The translations under genes and the position numbers were made by a program. The notes beneath the pieces are model-generated. The model was given only the letters and a program-made list of their open reading frames with translations. It was not told the DNA's origin and searched no databases. Of a stretch of 64,000 bases of DNA, positions 1 through 16,870 are shown piece by piece (the stretch's first letter is position 1; every line of letters begins with the position of its first letter). Source of the DNA: Syngnathus acus (lineage: Eukaryota > Chordata > Actinopteri > Syngnathiformes > Syngnathidae). The stretch spans positions 14,573,501 to 14,637,500 of the forward strand of contig NC_051094.1 of NCBI RefSeq assembly GCF_901709675.1, given 5' to 3'.

Positions 1-740
1 GCCAAGGATGAATTTCTGCACTACTTGCATGAAATTTCTGTTTGTCTTGAGGATTGTCAATCCCTAAGTGACAGCAGGCAAAACACCCTGACTGCAAAGC
101 CTGTACAGTAATTGGGAGAAAGAGTGTGTTCTATTTTTTACCTGAGGCGCTGCAATGTCTGGTTGCTTCCACTTTTCCACCGCTTCGATTTTACAACTGC
201 TGGAATTCGATCTCTGTGACTAAAAGACTATTGTGGCTCTAAATGTTTAGAACATTGCAAGTAGCAAAAGCAAGTGTTGCCGCAGTGTAAAGTAGGTTAT
301 CAGATGTAGGTCAAATCCAGAAGGCATCAAATGATCCCATACTGTTGTTCATTTAAGGTTTTATATCTGCTCAGGCAAAAACAATCCAAATCCCACTGTG
401 AAGAATATGTTGAAGGTCGTCACTTGCTGAGTAAGCTGATATCAAGCTTTGTGTAGGCGCTACCCTATCAGGAAGACATTCCTAAGACGAGGGTGGCTGC
501 TACCGCCTACGCCTGTGCTAGGCAACAGGCATTCTTAAGACCGGTGGGAGTACTTTTAATCTCGTGTAAGATCCCGCTTTGCCCGCAGACGGGACAGCGC
601 AATATTTAGCCTTTAATCAAGTCTGCCGACGACGCTTTTCGCTGCTTTCACCCTGAAAATCAAGGCAATCCTTGGCTTGTTGTACCCGTAGACCTTTTAA
701 ATGGGGCGTCATTTCTAATCACTGATGCCGAACGCGTTAG
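1..740. other. bicdl1 upstream intron, no coding exon recognised
   Basis: No convincing exon is seen here. The first recognised bicdl1 exon follows an AG at 739-740. The part at 453-530 has nested complementary arms (GTAGGCG 453-459 with CGCCTAC 504-510; GCCTGT 511-516 with ACAGGC 525-530), but it matches no RNA family I could recall. Confidence 0.5.
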
Positions 741-3700
741 ATTACGATGCTGTCGGAGAGGAAGATGGAGCTGGAGCGGCGGGTGCATGCCATGCTGGAG
801 GAGAACGAAGTGCTCAAGAATACTGTGGAAGACCTCAGAGATAGGACGCTAGTGCTGGAGAAGCAGTGTCACGAAAAGGACCTACAGGTACAAAGCTCGA
901 CAACAATCAAGTCGCGTTGCACTGACTTTCTGTGTTTGTACATTGGACCTTCCAAAGAGTTGTCAAATTTGGAATTGAACCAGTATTTGGTGGATTATAT
1001 GCTCCTCAAATCATCGATCAAGCATGCTTTCACGTGAGACTGCAAAACATTGCAACATGCAATGGTTTGACTTTGGAGGATTCGCTGTACTTGCTATAAG
1101 ATATTCTTTTTTTCTATTTTAAGTCTAGTTGTTACGTATGTTCAGTTGCGGCAGAGTCAAGTGGAGCTTCAGGAAGTTCAGTTGTCGCACAGGCAGCTAA
1201 CGGCTCGGCTAGAGGAGCTAACGGAGGAGACCAGCCTGCATAGCCTCACCCCCCACCAGTCCAGCCTGATGTGCGAGATAGAACAAAGCATGGAGCAAGA
1301 GGAGCAGGAGCAGGAGCGGGAGCAGGTAAGGCAAACTCCAATATCAGATGGCGAGAACAATTCAGATTCTTACTTTGTCTGTTTGTCTCTCATCCAAAGC
1401 TGCGTGTTCAGTTGTGGGAAGCTTATTGTGAGGTGCGCTCGCTGTGCTCCCATCTTCGAGGGAATGATGTCACAGACTCGGCGCTATCCACAGATTCTTC
1501 CATGGACGAATCCTCGGAGACGTCCTCTGCCAAGGATGTGCCAACTGGGAGCCTTCATGCCAGCTTGCTAGAACTACGCAGACTAACACAGAACTTGCTA
1601 GATGGCAACGAGTCAACGGTACCCATGGAGAGTTTACCAATAGTTTACCAGCTTTTATTTATGGGTAGTATATTTTGCCCTGTAGTTGACTGCTGAGAGA
1701 GTCTCCAGTTCATCCGCAACCTTAATGAGTATAAGAACGATATTTGGGTGGTTTGATGGATTCGACCCTTCGTACCATTTTGTAGTGATGGGGAAATAAA
1801 GCTTCAAATTTGCTTCATGAACCAGTCGATGTGCTTTTTGAACAGAGAGTGCCATCTAGAGGATTCGAAACTGATTCATGAAGCAAATTTGAAGCTTAAT
1901 TTCCCAGACACTACCTTCTACATTTTGGATATTTATTGCTATATACTATAAATTATTCATGTGGGTCCTTGGGAGATTTAAAACCTTTTGCCAAGAAACA
2001 TTGTCTTCCTGGTTGACAATGTTTAAAATGGATTGTAGCATTATGTACTGTCAGTTAGCGGTCCAATAGAAACTGACCAAGGATCTAATTTGGACACTAA
2101 AGTTGATTTTTAGAAAAGGCAATGTTAAAGTCCAGTAATTAACCTTGTGGGTCACATCATTACTATATATTACAACAGAATCCCATATTTTTGCGTTTAC
2201 TTTTGAAAGGGTTCTCGGCGCAGTGACGAGGAAGCTCTGGAGGAACAAGTAAAGAAGATGGGAGAAGAGCTGAGAGAAGTTCGAGAGCTGTATGAAGCTG
2301 AGCAGGACAAGACGCACAATAGTAAAGAGGAGTTGCTACAGCTGCACAATCAGGTATTTGTGAAAAGTCGGGCCCATTACTTGTACACACTATTGTTGAT
2401 TTAATTACACGATTATGTACTTAAAAACAAACAAACATAAGGATTACAGATTTCCAGTAATCATTTTCATTTTGGTGAGGATTGGTGCCCTTGAGGACCG
2501 GAGTTGGTGACCCTCAAACCTGATAAACATATCTCAACCCCTTCATCTTTTTAAATAATAAAGAGACATTCTGAGCACCCTGTATTTATGCCTAATCATG
2601 TGCAGCACATATGCAAATATCTATTCAAAAACAAAGCAGAATCCCATTGATGTCCACGTAATTTCCCCATCAAACCTACAGATGGCGCTGCTTTCAGTAG
2701 AAATATGTTCCCTCCAAGAGGAATCGGAGCGGATGAGGACCATGGCGGAGGTCCGAGAACCCAGCGAGCAGCTCCAGAGTGCCATTAAAGACAGAGATGA
2801 TGCCATAGCCAAGTAGGCTTACCAGATCAAAACAATTACAACAAAACAATTTTACTTGAAAAAATCATTTTCAGTATTTTGGTCTGTCACCATCACCATA
2901 TTGTCACTGTGTGTGTCTTCCAGGAAGAAGGCAGTGGAGATGGAGCTGGCCAAGTGTAAAATAGACATCATGTCTCTGAATAGTCAGCTTCTGGATGCCA
3001 TCCAGCAGAAACTCAATCTGTCACAGCAGCTGGAGGCCTGGCAGGTGAGTTGTCATAATAGAGACGTTTCAATTAAAAACCTTGCGTTCCATCACCTCGG
3101 CAATTAAGACGTCTCTTCCTGCTCTGTGGTGAAAATGTGGTAAGAATCATACAGGAACTCACTCAAGTTGGGTACACATGCGATGATTTTTGTGAACGAA
3201 CACTCGCCTGACAACAACACAACTATTCAGTAAACAGACTGTTAGAGTTGTCAAAAAACAAGAAGAAGAAAGATTATAAAAGTAGTAGCAGAAGATGAGA
3301 TAAAAAAAAAAAGTTTGCTGACTGATTATTAATATGTGTACCCTGCTTAAGAAGCACTTTCCCTCTCCCTTTTTTTTTTTTTTTTTTTTTAAATCATTTA
3401 AACCCTGCCTTGTGGTCACACTGGTTCTGTCCCTGCCCGCTCCTTCCTCTTCTGTAACTACTGGCTCTTTCCTCTTCTCACCCTCCTGCCCACAGTTTGC
3501 ATCCTCAGGGCTCTTTACAGTATGGCTCTTGTGGTTTCTGATCTAGTGGCCTTTCTCAACCTCCGTACCACCCTCCTCTCCCCTGTGGTACACACCCTCT
3601 CCTGCCTTAGAGGTGAGCCCACCTGCACCATCCCATCATTCCAACCTGCACTAACTAACGCCACCCAGCTGAAACTATGTATCCCATCGTTTTGTCCTCA

Positions 3701-4451
3701 CCTGTCACCACTTTAAGTGAACCTGCACCCTTGATCTCAAACATCATCAAGATTGTCTTAGACAAAGGCAAATCTTCACAAAAAAAGGTTGAATAATCAG
3801 TCTGACTGTTCAGTTCTCACTTCCAGCGATGACACGTTATTGTGTAAAGAGCCTCCTGGTGGCCAGATCCTGGGGTTGCACCAATAGTTCATCAGGAATT
3901 GAGCACTAAATATTTGCAGTGTATATACAACCCGACAGCTGAGATAGGCTCCAGCACGCCTGCAACCCTAGTTTAGATTAATTCATTTAATTTGATTAGA
4001 TTAGATTAATTTCAACAATAGTTCCATGTCATTCTAGAAGAAAACTGCCGCTCAAAGCTCCATGAAGGTCTTGCGCAGTGGTTCTTGTCAAAGAAATGAT
4101 TATATGTAATAATTAGGGGTAGGAATCGAAAAAGTAGTTCTCAATTTGGCATTCAAAGTTTTAGAGAAGGCCACCTCAAGCTCACCTGGAAAGGTCACTA
4201 TTTGTGAGTAGTTTATGCAATTTAAGTGATGAGCGCTTTCTGTTGCTCACTGCCCGTCCGGTTTGTTCTTGCAGGACGACATGCACAGAGTGATTGACCA
4301 GCAATTAATGGACAAGCACCAGGATGAGTGGCGCACCACCCCATCCTCCGCGTCCAGGTCGTCCAGAGCTCCCGGAGCTCAGTCCTCCAGACGAGCTCTC
4401 CGCCTCTCCGACCAGGACCGGAGACTTTTCTCTTTTTTCAAAAAGAACTGA
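741..4451 (+). CDS. bicdl1: BICD family-like cargo adapter 1 (3' part, 7 coding exons)
   Basis: Coiled-coil adaptor that links cargo (Rab6 vesicles in mammals) to dynein/dynactin. Exons by splice sites and frame: 741-887, 1146-1325, 1400-1618, 2210-2353, 2682-2812, 2924-3044, 4275-4451. The joined frame reads LSERKMELERRVHAMLEEN, then a glutamate-rich heptad region, then DSSMDESSETSSAKDVP, LLDAIQQKLNLSQQLEAWQ and the terminal RRLFSFFKKN, all close to human BICDL1 as I remember it. The 5' exons, including the N-terminal dynein-binding coiled coil, lie left of the window. Exon 2210-2353 (48 in-frame codons, phase 0) is not in the human protein I remember, so it may be fish-specific or alternative. 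Introns 5-6 follow usual GT/AG rules. The gene converges on rab35, as in human. The start of the first exon (741) is inferred only from the AG and the frame. Confidence 0.94.
1783..1913. mobile_element. Palindromic MITE (copy 1), bicdl1 intron
   Basis: Inverted arms starting TAGTGATGGGGAAATAAAGC at 1783 and ending at 1913. Both arms contain the motif GCTTCAAATTTGCTTCATGA in opposite orientation. A related copy lies at 5722-5900. It is a non-autonomous DNA transposon, class not certain. Confidence 0.7.
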
Positions 4452-4534
4452 GCACAGGAAACAGAAGCAACAACAGATTGCGTGAAGAAGAAAGGGTGAC
4501 ATAACAACATACGACGCAGCCAAAGACAGGCAGT

Positions 4535-4538
<4 letters not shown>

Positions 4539-4581
<43 letters not shown>
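4539..4581 (+). repeat. (CA)n microsatellite in bicdl1 3' UTR
   Basis: About 21 uninterrupted AC dinucleotides, starting 87 bases after the bicdl1 stop codon. Confidence 0.95.
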
Positions 4582-4584
<3 letters not shown>

Positions 4585-5427
4585 GGGGTTTCGAGAGCTT
4601 GGTTTGTACTTTGCACTTTATCTTTCCCAATGCTCCTTGTCTAATTCTGATGATTGGCTCCCAATGCCACACACAGCAGATCTTCTTCTAAAAGGCCACT
4701 TGCAGGACATGATCAGGGTCCAAACGTTTACTTCTACTGAGGAAGGTTTCCTTGTAGTGCCTCTGACCCATCGCTTCTTCCCACTGCCGAGCCTGTTAGG
4801 AACTTAAATGCTGCAGCAATGGTCACTGTTTGCACCCATCGTGTCCGGCTAATGACACATATGTTCGCCATAGCGGAGCAGCTGGATCATGGTGATGCTT
4901 CCGTGACAGCACCCAATAGTTCATTCAGAAACGTTAGAATACAAAGCCACTCCAATTTCTGTTTTACATTGGAAAAATATGAAGGCAAGCCACCAAACAA
5001 AAATATTCCAAAACGTGTATACATACAGTGATCCCCGGCCTGGCATATTTGTGGTTGGTTCATTCAGCTATTTGTGGATTTTTGGGGTTGAAACATGGTA
5101 TTTGCTAGAAACCTCAGGCCAAAGCTCTTGTGTAAATAAAAAAATAAATAAACTGCTTTGGTACCATCCTATGGCATTTTGGAGCCAAGGAACTATGTTG
5201 AAGTGAGGAGAGAAGCTTCATTTTCAGACCACTGCCTTTTCTAATCAAAATAATTTGCCACCATCTTGAGGCATCTAAAGGCAATGGGTGGACATTGAAT
5301 AGTGATTTGCTGTGAAAGTGGGGGTTCCCCATATACCCTAATAATGATGATCCCCTCTCAGTTTACTTGCTCAGCATGAAATCTGGTAATCAAAACAAAT
5401 CCCATCCTTATATTGTATGAATAGCAA

Positions 5428-6160
5428 CAGGGATGGGCAACCTAAATGTTGCAGGGGCCACAATTTCTCATTAGTGCTAATGTATAGGGCCACGCGCTTC
5501 CTAACCAGTATAAATGACAAAAATGCCGTTTTAAATAAGGAGAACATGTCTGTTTTTTCCCCACTCAAGCATAGAAACATACCTTACAATATTTTCATAC
5601 TGAAATGCATCCACACATCAACTACAAAGGCTTTGAAACAAACCAAGAGTAACCACATACTGTTTTTTTATTCTCCCCCAGGCATCAAAAATTCCCATTC
5701 AAACATGGCACAAAAGCTGCGTAGTGATGGCAAAACGAAGCTTCAACTTTGCTTCATGAACCAGTTGATGTACTTTTTGAATCCTTTCGGTGAAAGAAAT
5801 GACTAATCAGTGTGCTTTTCAGGCCAATGTAAAACAGAGTGCCATCTAGAGGCGTCAAAAAATACAACTGGTTCATGAAGCAAACTTGAATTCATCGCTA
5901 CTTCAACCTGTACTAATTGCCAAAAATCCCTTTGTGCATGTTTTGGAAAATAAATGAACTCGCATATGGTGTATCTCTCTCTATATATCTAGAGAGAAAG
6001 AAAGAGGTTTCCCGGACCAAATTTGGCACATTTGGGGGGTGCGTCTATCTGGTGGTGAAAACTCGTATTACAATTTTAAATTGATCAGCTCCATTTTTGT
6101 TTTCAAAAATTAATCAAGGGCCACTCTGAGTGTCGATGGGGCGCCAGTTGACCATCCCTG
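5428..6160. mobile_element. hAT-like non-autonomous element with nested MITE
   Basis: The left end CAGGGATGGGCAACC and the right end GTTGACCATCCCTG form imperfect inverted termini, as in many fish hAT elements. The palindromic MITE at 5722-5900 sits inside. No exact 8-bp target duplication is visible, so the borders are approximate. Confidence 0.6.
5722..5900. mobile_element. Palindromic MITE (copy 2)
   Basis: Same inverted arms as at 1783-1913 (TAGTGATGG... to ...CATCGCTA), with a longer centre. It is nested in the hAT-like element at 5428-6160, so it was inserted later. Confidence 0.7.
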
Positions 6161-7046
6161 ATTTAAGTGTATTATTGGCCATCTAGTGGAAGAGAATTGA
6201 ATTTTCTGCCTGTCGTTGTACACAGTATGGATGATAAAAAAAGAAAAATCGTTTTCGTAAATAATCATTTTTGTGAAAACAAATCAAACTGGGTTTTTTC
6301 CCGTGGCACACCTGATGATCTCTCTCAACGTACTGGTTGGGAAGCTCCACAAATTATTTTCTCATTAGCACTAGTGCACTTTGTCATTTTCTGTCTTTTG
6401 ATTGAGCTACATTTACGATGACAAAACTTCCAACCAAGCTTTGTGTTAACCTGCTACAAGACAAACAAGGCAGAACAGTGCTTTCCTTGGTGGAGCTAAT
6501 CCAAACAGGTTCTTCTTCAGCACTTTAGCTTGGCTACTTTCCATTGTCGGTACTCAAAGGGAGGCTTTGATGTTGGTCTGTATGAACCTGTGAGTTTCAT
6601 ATCCCCAATCATGTATTTATTGATGAGAAGACACTCTTCTCGAATTATTTGAAACATTTTCCTAGGTAACCAAATTCGTCCAATGTTTACATGAGTGTGA
6701 GAAGGAGGACAACAAAATGTTACATTTCATATCATGGAAAGACCCTACATAGACTGTACTATTTTTTTAGGGAGGGGCGGGGCGGGGCGTGGGAGTCTAC
6801 CTCCATCCTCACTGCTTCAATACTTTATGAGCACTTTGAGTTCTTACTAAGCTGTTGGGCTTCCGTTGAGGTGATGTGTGGTGATGTGAATGTCTATGCG
6901 CTACCGTGTTCCTCTTTGTCCATGTGTGTGTAAGAGTGAGTTTGAGCCACGAGCTCAAACAGCTGTGCAAAACCTATGCAGACGTCATGTCATCTCAGGC
7001 GGTTGTTTGAGGGAGAAACCCAAAGAAGGATTTCTTTATTTTTAAG

Positions 7047-7074
7047 TATATATATATATATATATATATATATA
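7047..7074. repeat. (TA)n microsatellite
   Basis: Fourteen TA units flanked by TTTTAAG and CTTAAT. Confidence 0.95.
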
Positions 7075-9091
7075 CTTAATTATATTTAAAAACAAAAAGG
7101 TCTCGTTAGGTCTGGATGAAGTGAATATTTCTAAAGAGAAAATCTATATTGTTTCAACAACAACAAATTTTATGTAAAACTTTTTTTCTAATGTTTTGTG
7201 TTTCCTTGAGGGACTGATGATTTGCAGAAAGAGGAACTATAGTCACAATCATGGCCTCATAAAATGTAATATTTCAATACCAATCCGAATGATCTCAATC
7301 ATTTTAGTCATTGGCCGCCAGTCAATGTTTATTCGAAAGAGAACATTGACATTAAAAGTGTCATGTCAACAACTCAATTTATTATTATTCTGTATTTGGA
7401 TGCTGATTTAAAAAATGTCTACTTTTCTATCACATTGGGTTGTTTGAGCTATTTTCATGTTTGTGTTTGACCTATAAAACCTTGTAGAATACGGTGTTTA
7501 TCATGCATTGTAATTTACAGCTATGACATTTTAGAAAAGCAAATCCACCTGTTTCTGAACCAAACCCTTAATTCGTAACTACTACTAAATACACTACTGC
7601 TAGTATATCATAATGTTATGATTATTATTAAAGCTTGATGTGCGATCGAAAAAATGAGGGCATATTTGGAATGACCACCCCCCCTCCAAAAAAATCCTCT
7701 CAATAACTTAACTTGCATCTCTCATTGAATAATTTAAAAAAGAATGTTGGCCAATTATTTTTTTTTTTCTTGAACACAAGTTGTTTTTCTAAAAGCTGAC
7801 TGCTTAGGCCAGGCCCTGACTTCTTCCTCTGTCAACAAAAGCTGCTTGTTGACATCCTTGAGTCAGCATGCGCATTGAGGTCAAGGTGCTCTAAATACAC
7901 GTGTGTGTGCTGGGGAATAAGAAAGATTCGCAGTGTGGAAGTGAATAACGAAACAGCGAATCACACTGGAATAAAAGAAAATAGCTCAAAGTTGAATGTA
8001 ATTTGCGCTACAATCATCCTGCATTGTTTGTTTTTTCATTAGTTTTTTTGTCCTTTTTAACTTTTTTTAAGTTTTAGTGTGCTATGCTAATGGTGTGATA
8101 TAATGTTAGTGGTTCAGAATGACAATGGTAGCATCATCCTTATGGAAGACTGGTTTCTGTCTGCTCTGTTTATGTTGATAAAGCCATTCATAATAACTCT
8201 ATATGAAGAGTGCCTTATTAAAAAAAGAAAAAAAGTGCACTGTTGCTGATGGTCATGTATGTTACAATACATTGAACATTTGACATCGGGTGGAACATTC
8301 AAAGAATAAATGCCAGTCACTCTTGTCATGTGTTTCTTTTGTGAATAGATTTGGTTGTTATTAATTATAACATTGGTGAGTTTCTGAGTCATTTCCTTAT
8401 TGAATGCATTTTTATCCCTTTCAAAAGCTGTTTACGAAGTATTTTGCGTGATGTGTAACCAATCGGGTAATTGTGAGTGTGACACAGGCGTACCATTGAG
8501 TTTTTGCTGGGTCTATTGTGCTCTATGAGACTTTCCATTCACTACCCACGAACAGCATCGCTTTCACTTGGAGAACACTTCCAACTATTCCAAATATTTC
8601 TCATGAAATTTTCAGAGAATTTTCTTCCTCGAATCAACACAAAATAGTCTGCTTATAATAAAAAACACAGTGTTCCATTGGAATTTTTTTTTTTTTGCCT
8701 GTCTACATGAAGCCATTAAAGGATAACAAATTGACAACGGCCTGAAAAACAGAATCCACCATGAAGTCATCTAGCAATCCATTTTCTATATCGTTTTAAT
8801 TTGTCGTCAGCCAATCACAGAGCCCATGACATCCATGTCTGTGCATATTTACTAGCAATGGTATCATTTTAGGCATTAGTATGATGAAGATGGCACTGTG
8901 TTCAGACAAATAGGCTACATTTGAAAACTAGAATCAAAATAGTGGGGGGTGTATTTTAGTAATGAACCAAAACTTTCCATTTAAAATGAGTTGTTTGAAG
9001 AATTAATGTATATGTAATAAATGTTGCTCACCGTCATAATTTCTAGCCCATAGAGGTTATCTTGCGTGAAACCCCAAAGAAGCCTTTATAT

Positions 9092-9292
9092 CAGGGGTGT
9101 CGAACTCCAGTCCTCGGGGCCGCATTCCAACATGTTTTCCAAGATTCCCTCGTTAAGTGCACCTGTGTCAAAAGTTTGGCTCCTGCAGAACGTGAACATG
9201 AGCTGATCTTTTCACTCAAGTGTGTATAACGAAGGTAACTTGGAAAACATATTGGAACGCGGCCCCCCGAGGACTGGAGTTCGACACCCCTG
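9092..9292. mobile_element. hAT-type MITE, copy 1
   Basis: It begins CAGGGGTGTCGAACTCCAGT and ends with the reverse complement, ...CTGGAGTTCGACACCCCTG, giving nearly perfect terminal inverted repeats. The interior also contains GTTTTCC/GGAAAAC arms. No coding capacity. Confidence 0.85.
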
Positions 9293-9452
9293 GTTTAACT
9301 GAAAGTGGAAAGTGCCACACCGGCCCTCACCCCCACTTTCCGATTGGCTGGTTGATCTGTGACATCTCTCGGACACTCCATTAGGTACAACGCCATTTTC
9401 AGGTGTACCTAATAACAGGCCACTTTATTAGGGAAATATCATGGTCAAAGGT

Positions 9453-9652
9453 CACAGGTGTCAAACTCCAGTCCTCAGGGCCGCATTCCAACATGTTTTC
9501 CAAGATTCCCTCGTTAAGTGCACCTGGGTCAAAGGTTTGGCTCCTGCAGAACGTGAAAATGAACTGATCTTTTCACTCAGGTGTGTATAACGAGGGCAAC
9601 TTGGAAAACATATTGGAACGCGGCCCCCGAGGACTGGAGTTCGACACCCCTG
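9453..9652. mobile_element. hAT-type MITE, copy 2
   Basis: Nearly identical to 9092-9292 over its whole length and in the same orientation, 160 bp further on. The left end is degraded (CACAGGTG instead of CAGGGGTG) and the right end is intact. Confidence 0.85.
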
Positions 9653-9924
9653 CTTTACATGTTTGTCATTGATCAAATATTTATTTTCCGCCGTATTTTA
9701 CGAAATAATTCTCTAAAAATCCTAAAATGTGATTTCCCGAAACTCTTAACACATCCTGTCTCTTACAGTTGAAGTGAACCTATGATCCCTATCACAAGTT
9801 TAAGTAGGAGAAATTGCACAATCCATGGCTGACTAAATACTTTTTTTGCCCCACTGTAATACTACATGACAAGAAACTACAAATGATCCTCCCATAAGAG
9901 ACCACAGTCCACTTCCTCCCACAC

Positions 9925-9930
9925 TTTATT
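9925..9930 (-). terminator. Candidate rab35 poly(A) signal
   Basis: AATAAA on the minus strand (TTTATT on plus), about 1.36 kb past the rab35 stop. Rab35 transcripts are known to have long 3' UTRs. The choice is inferred from position. Confidence 0.4.
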
Positions 9931-10209
9931 CACAGAATTCAAAAATAGACACAGGTTGAAAATGAAGTCAGGCCACAAGTCACTGACAAATGAACTCAGT
10001 TGTTACGTGTCAAATATCCATTCCTTTTCAAATGGTTATTACAGATTAGATTCATTGAGGGCAAACTGAATAGTATGTCTTTTTTTCTCCAGTGTACAGC
10101 AAACCACAGCTGATGTGTGTTCAAAAAGAACACATGGGACATGGTTAAGCGCATGCCCGTGATGTTGAATATAAACACAAATATTTATATATACATAATG
10201 AAATAATAA

Positions 10210-10232
10210 TAAAGTGGGGGGGGGGGGGGGTT
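10210..10232. repeat. Poly-G tract in rab35 3' UTR region
   Basis: A run of about 16 G on the plus strand (C on the transcript). Confidence 0.8.
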
Positions 10233-11294
10233 GAGCGCATTGTGTCAGATGAACGTGATGGCTGCACCTCTGTCCGTCTTCCGAAAAATAAGAGGAAGCA
10301 CAAGGAGGACTGACCCCCACAAATTATGGGCTAGCAGCCAACAGGCAAGGGGACTGATTGGCTTCTGACGGACCAATAGGAGGCGCTGATGAGTGGGTGG
10401 CTGGACAAAAAGCACTAAATTGTCTTACAAGGGAAGACAATGGGTTTACTAGTACAAGGATAATTCAGTGAACTAGTAGAATATTAAATCCTCAAATTTA
10501 CTTGCCATAGGAAACGTTAGGCGTTACTATGGCAACAATGAGGCGCACCGCCGCCGTTGAACTGTATCACGGTTTTAAAAAATAAAAAAAAAGAGGAAAA
10601 TTCAAAATGACACCAGAAAGTGGATTAAGACTGCAGCAGCTTGACACCTCTGCTTCACTTTGAAGAAGAAGAAAAAAGAGAGAGAAAAAGGAGATATAAG
10701 TCAAATCAAAAGGATTGTTGGTTCAGCCCCGGTTAGAAGAAATCTTGGCAAAAAATTGGCTTTGTCCGATGAATCAGACTAGCAATCATTTGATTTGACG
10801 GCAGTCACATCAGACCTGTTGAAATTTCATCTTGATCTCTTGGCGTGATCTGTGCTAAAGCGAAGTCCCCTGCCCATCGTCATCTCCCAATATTCCCCCA
10901 GCCCAAAAGAATGCAGCTAGAAAAAGAAACAAAAAGTCATGAAAGAAAGGCCCCTCTCCTCAAGTGCTTAATGTCCTGTGCAGTGAGAGAAAGAGGAAGG
11001 ATGAGACGCGGGACTTGTATGACAATGGCGTGATGAAGGGGATGTACACAGGAGCGTTGTGGCAGTCAGTCGTCACGTTGCAGACCCTTGACGTAAAGGA
11101 GGCGCTGCCGCTCGATTCCAAATAAGACTTTTGATCAGACCTTTTCAATAATAAAATCTGTACATATATTTCTTCATCATTACTTAGTCCAAAGGGGACG
11201 CATATTTTTCTCTTTAATCTTTAGCGTATATTTTGTAAATCTTTAATTTTGACTTTGTGAGTCCCATCCGGTTGCGATCAAGGCGCGACGATCG

Positions 11295-16551
<5,257 letters not shown>

Positions 16552-16870
16552 GCCGGTGGATTGTGGCTCACCCCCGCCTTGTGTCGCTTCTTGCACTGTT
16601 TGTGGTACAAGTCCCTTGTTTCTTAAGGAGAAAAAAAGGCACGATCTCGGGCCCCCCAATTTTGCCGGCAGGGGGGGGGGAATAAGCCACTACCGGTGCT
16701 GGAAAGCGTCTTCCCGAGCCGGCGTGTTTTTTCTTCTCGGGGGTTCTGTCCCTCTGCTGCCAGCGGCCGGAAACTGCGCTTCCTCCTCTGCTGGTCCACC
16801 CGACTCTCCGATCGGGCCGCACTGCGCAGGCTCCAGCAGCAAGCCCGCCTCGTATCATTCAAAAACATTG
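16552..16870 (-). promoter_or_regulatory. rab35 5' UTR and GC-rich promoter
   Basis: GC-rich stretch directly upstream of the rab35 ATG, with CpGs and an ETS-type CCGGAA at 16767-16772. No TATA box is seen. It is inferred from position and composition; the transcription start is not visible. Confidence 0.45.

Larger units (their letters stand above)
4452..9904. other. bicdl1 3' UTR and convergent spacer
   Basis: No exon is supported here. The segment is AT-rich, with transposon relics listed separately and scattered AATAAA motifs (for example 7970-7975). I could not decide which one ends the bicdl1 transcript. Short open frames here have no protein-like composition. Confidence 0.6.

Noticed and set aside
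453-640. Candidate 5S rRNA, U-snRNA or RNase P/MRP gene
   Set aside because: It resembled none of those sequences when compared from memory; kept only as an unexplained hairpin.
4305-4616. Minus-strand frames through the CA repeat with Cys-Val runs
   Set aside because: They are low-complexity translation of the microsatellite and antisense to the bicdl1 last exon.
5417-5806. 129-codon frame in the bicdl1 3' flank
   Set aside because: It lies wholly in the hAT-like element and nested MITE; no domain.
9092-9652. Possible CRISPR-like repeat pair
   Set aside because: There are only two copies, each a near-palindrome of about 200 bp with hAT ends, in a vertebrate genome.
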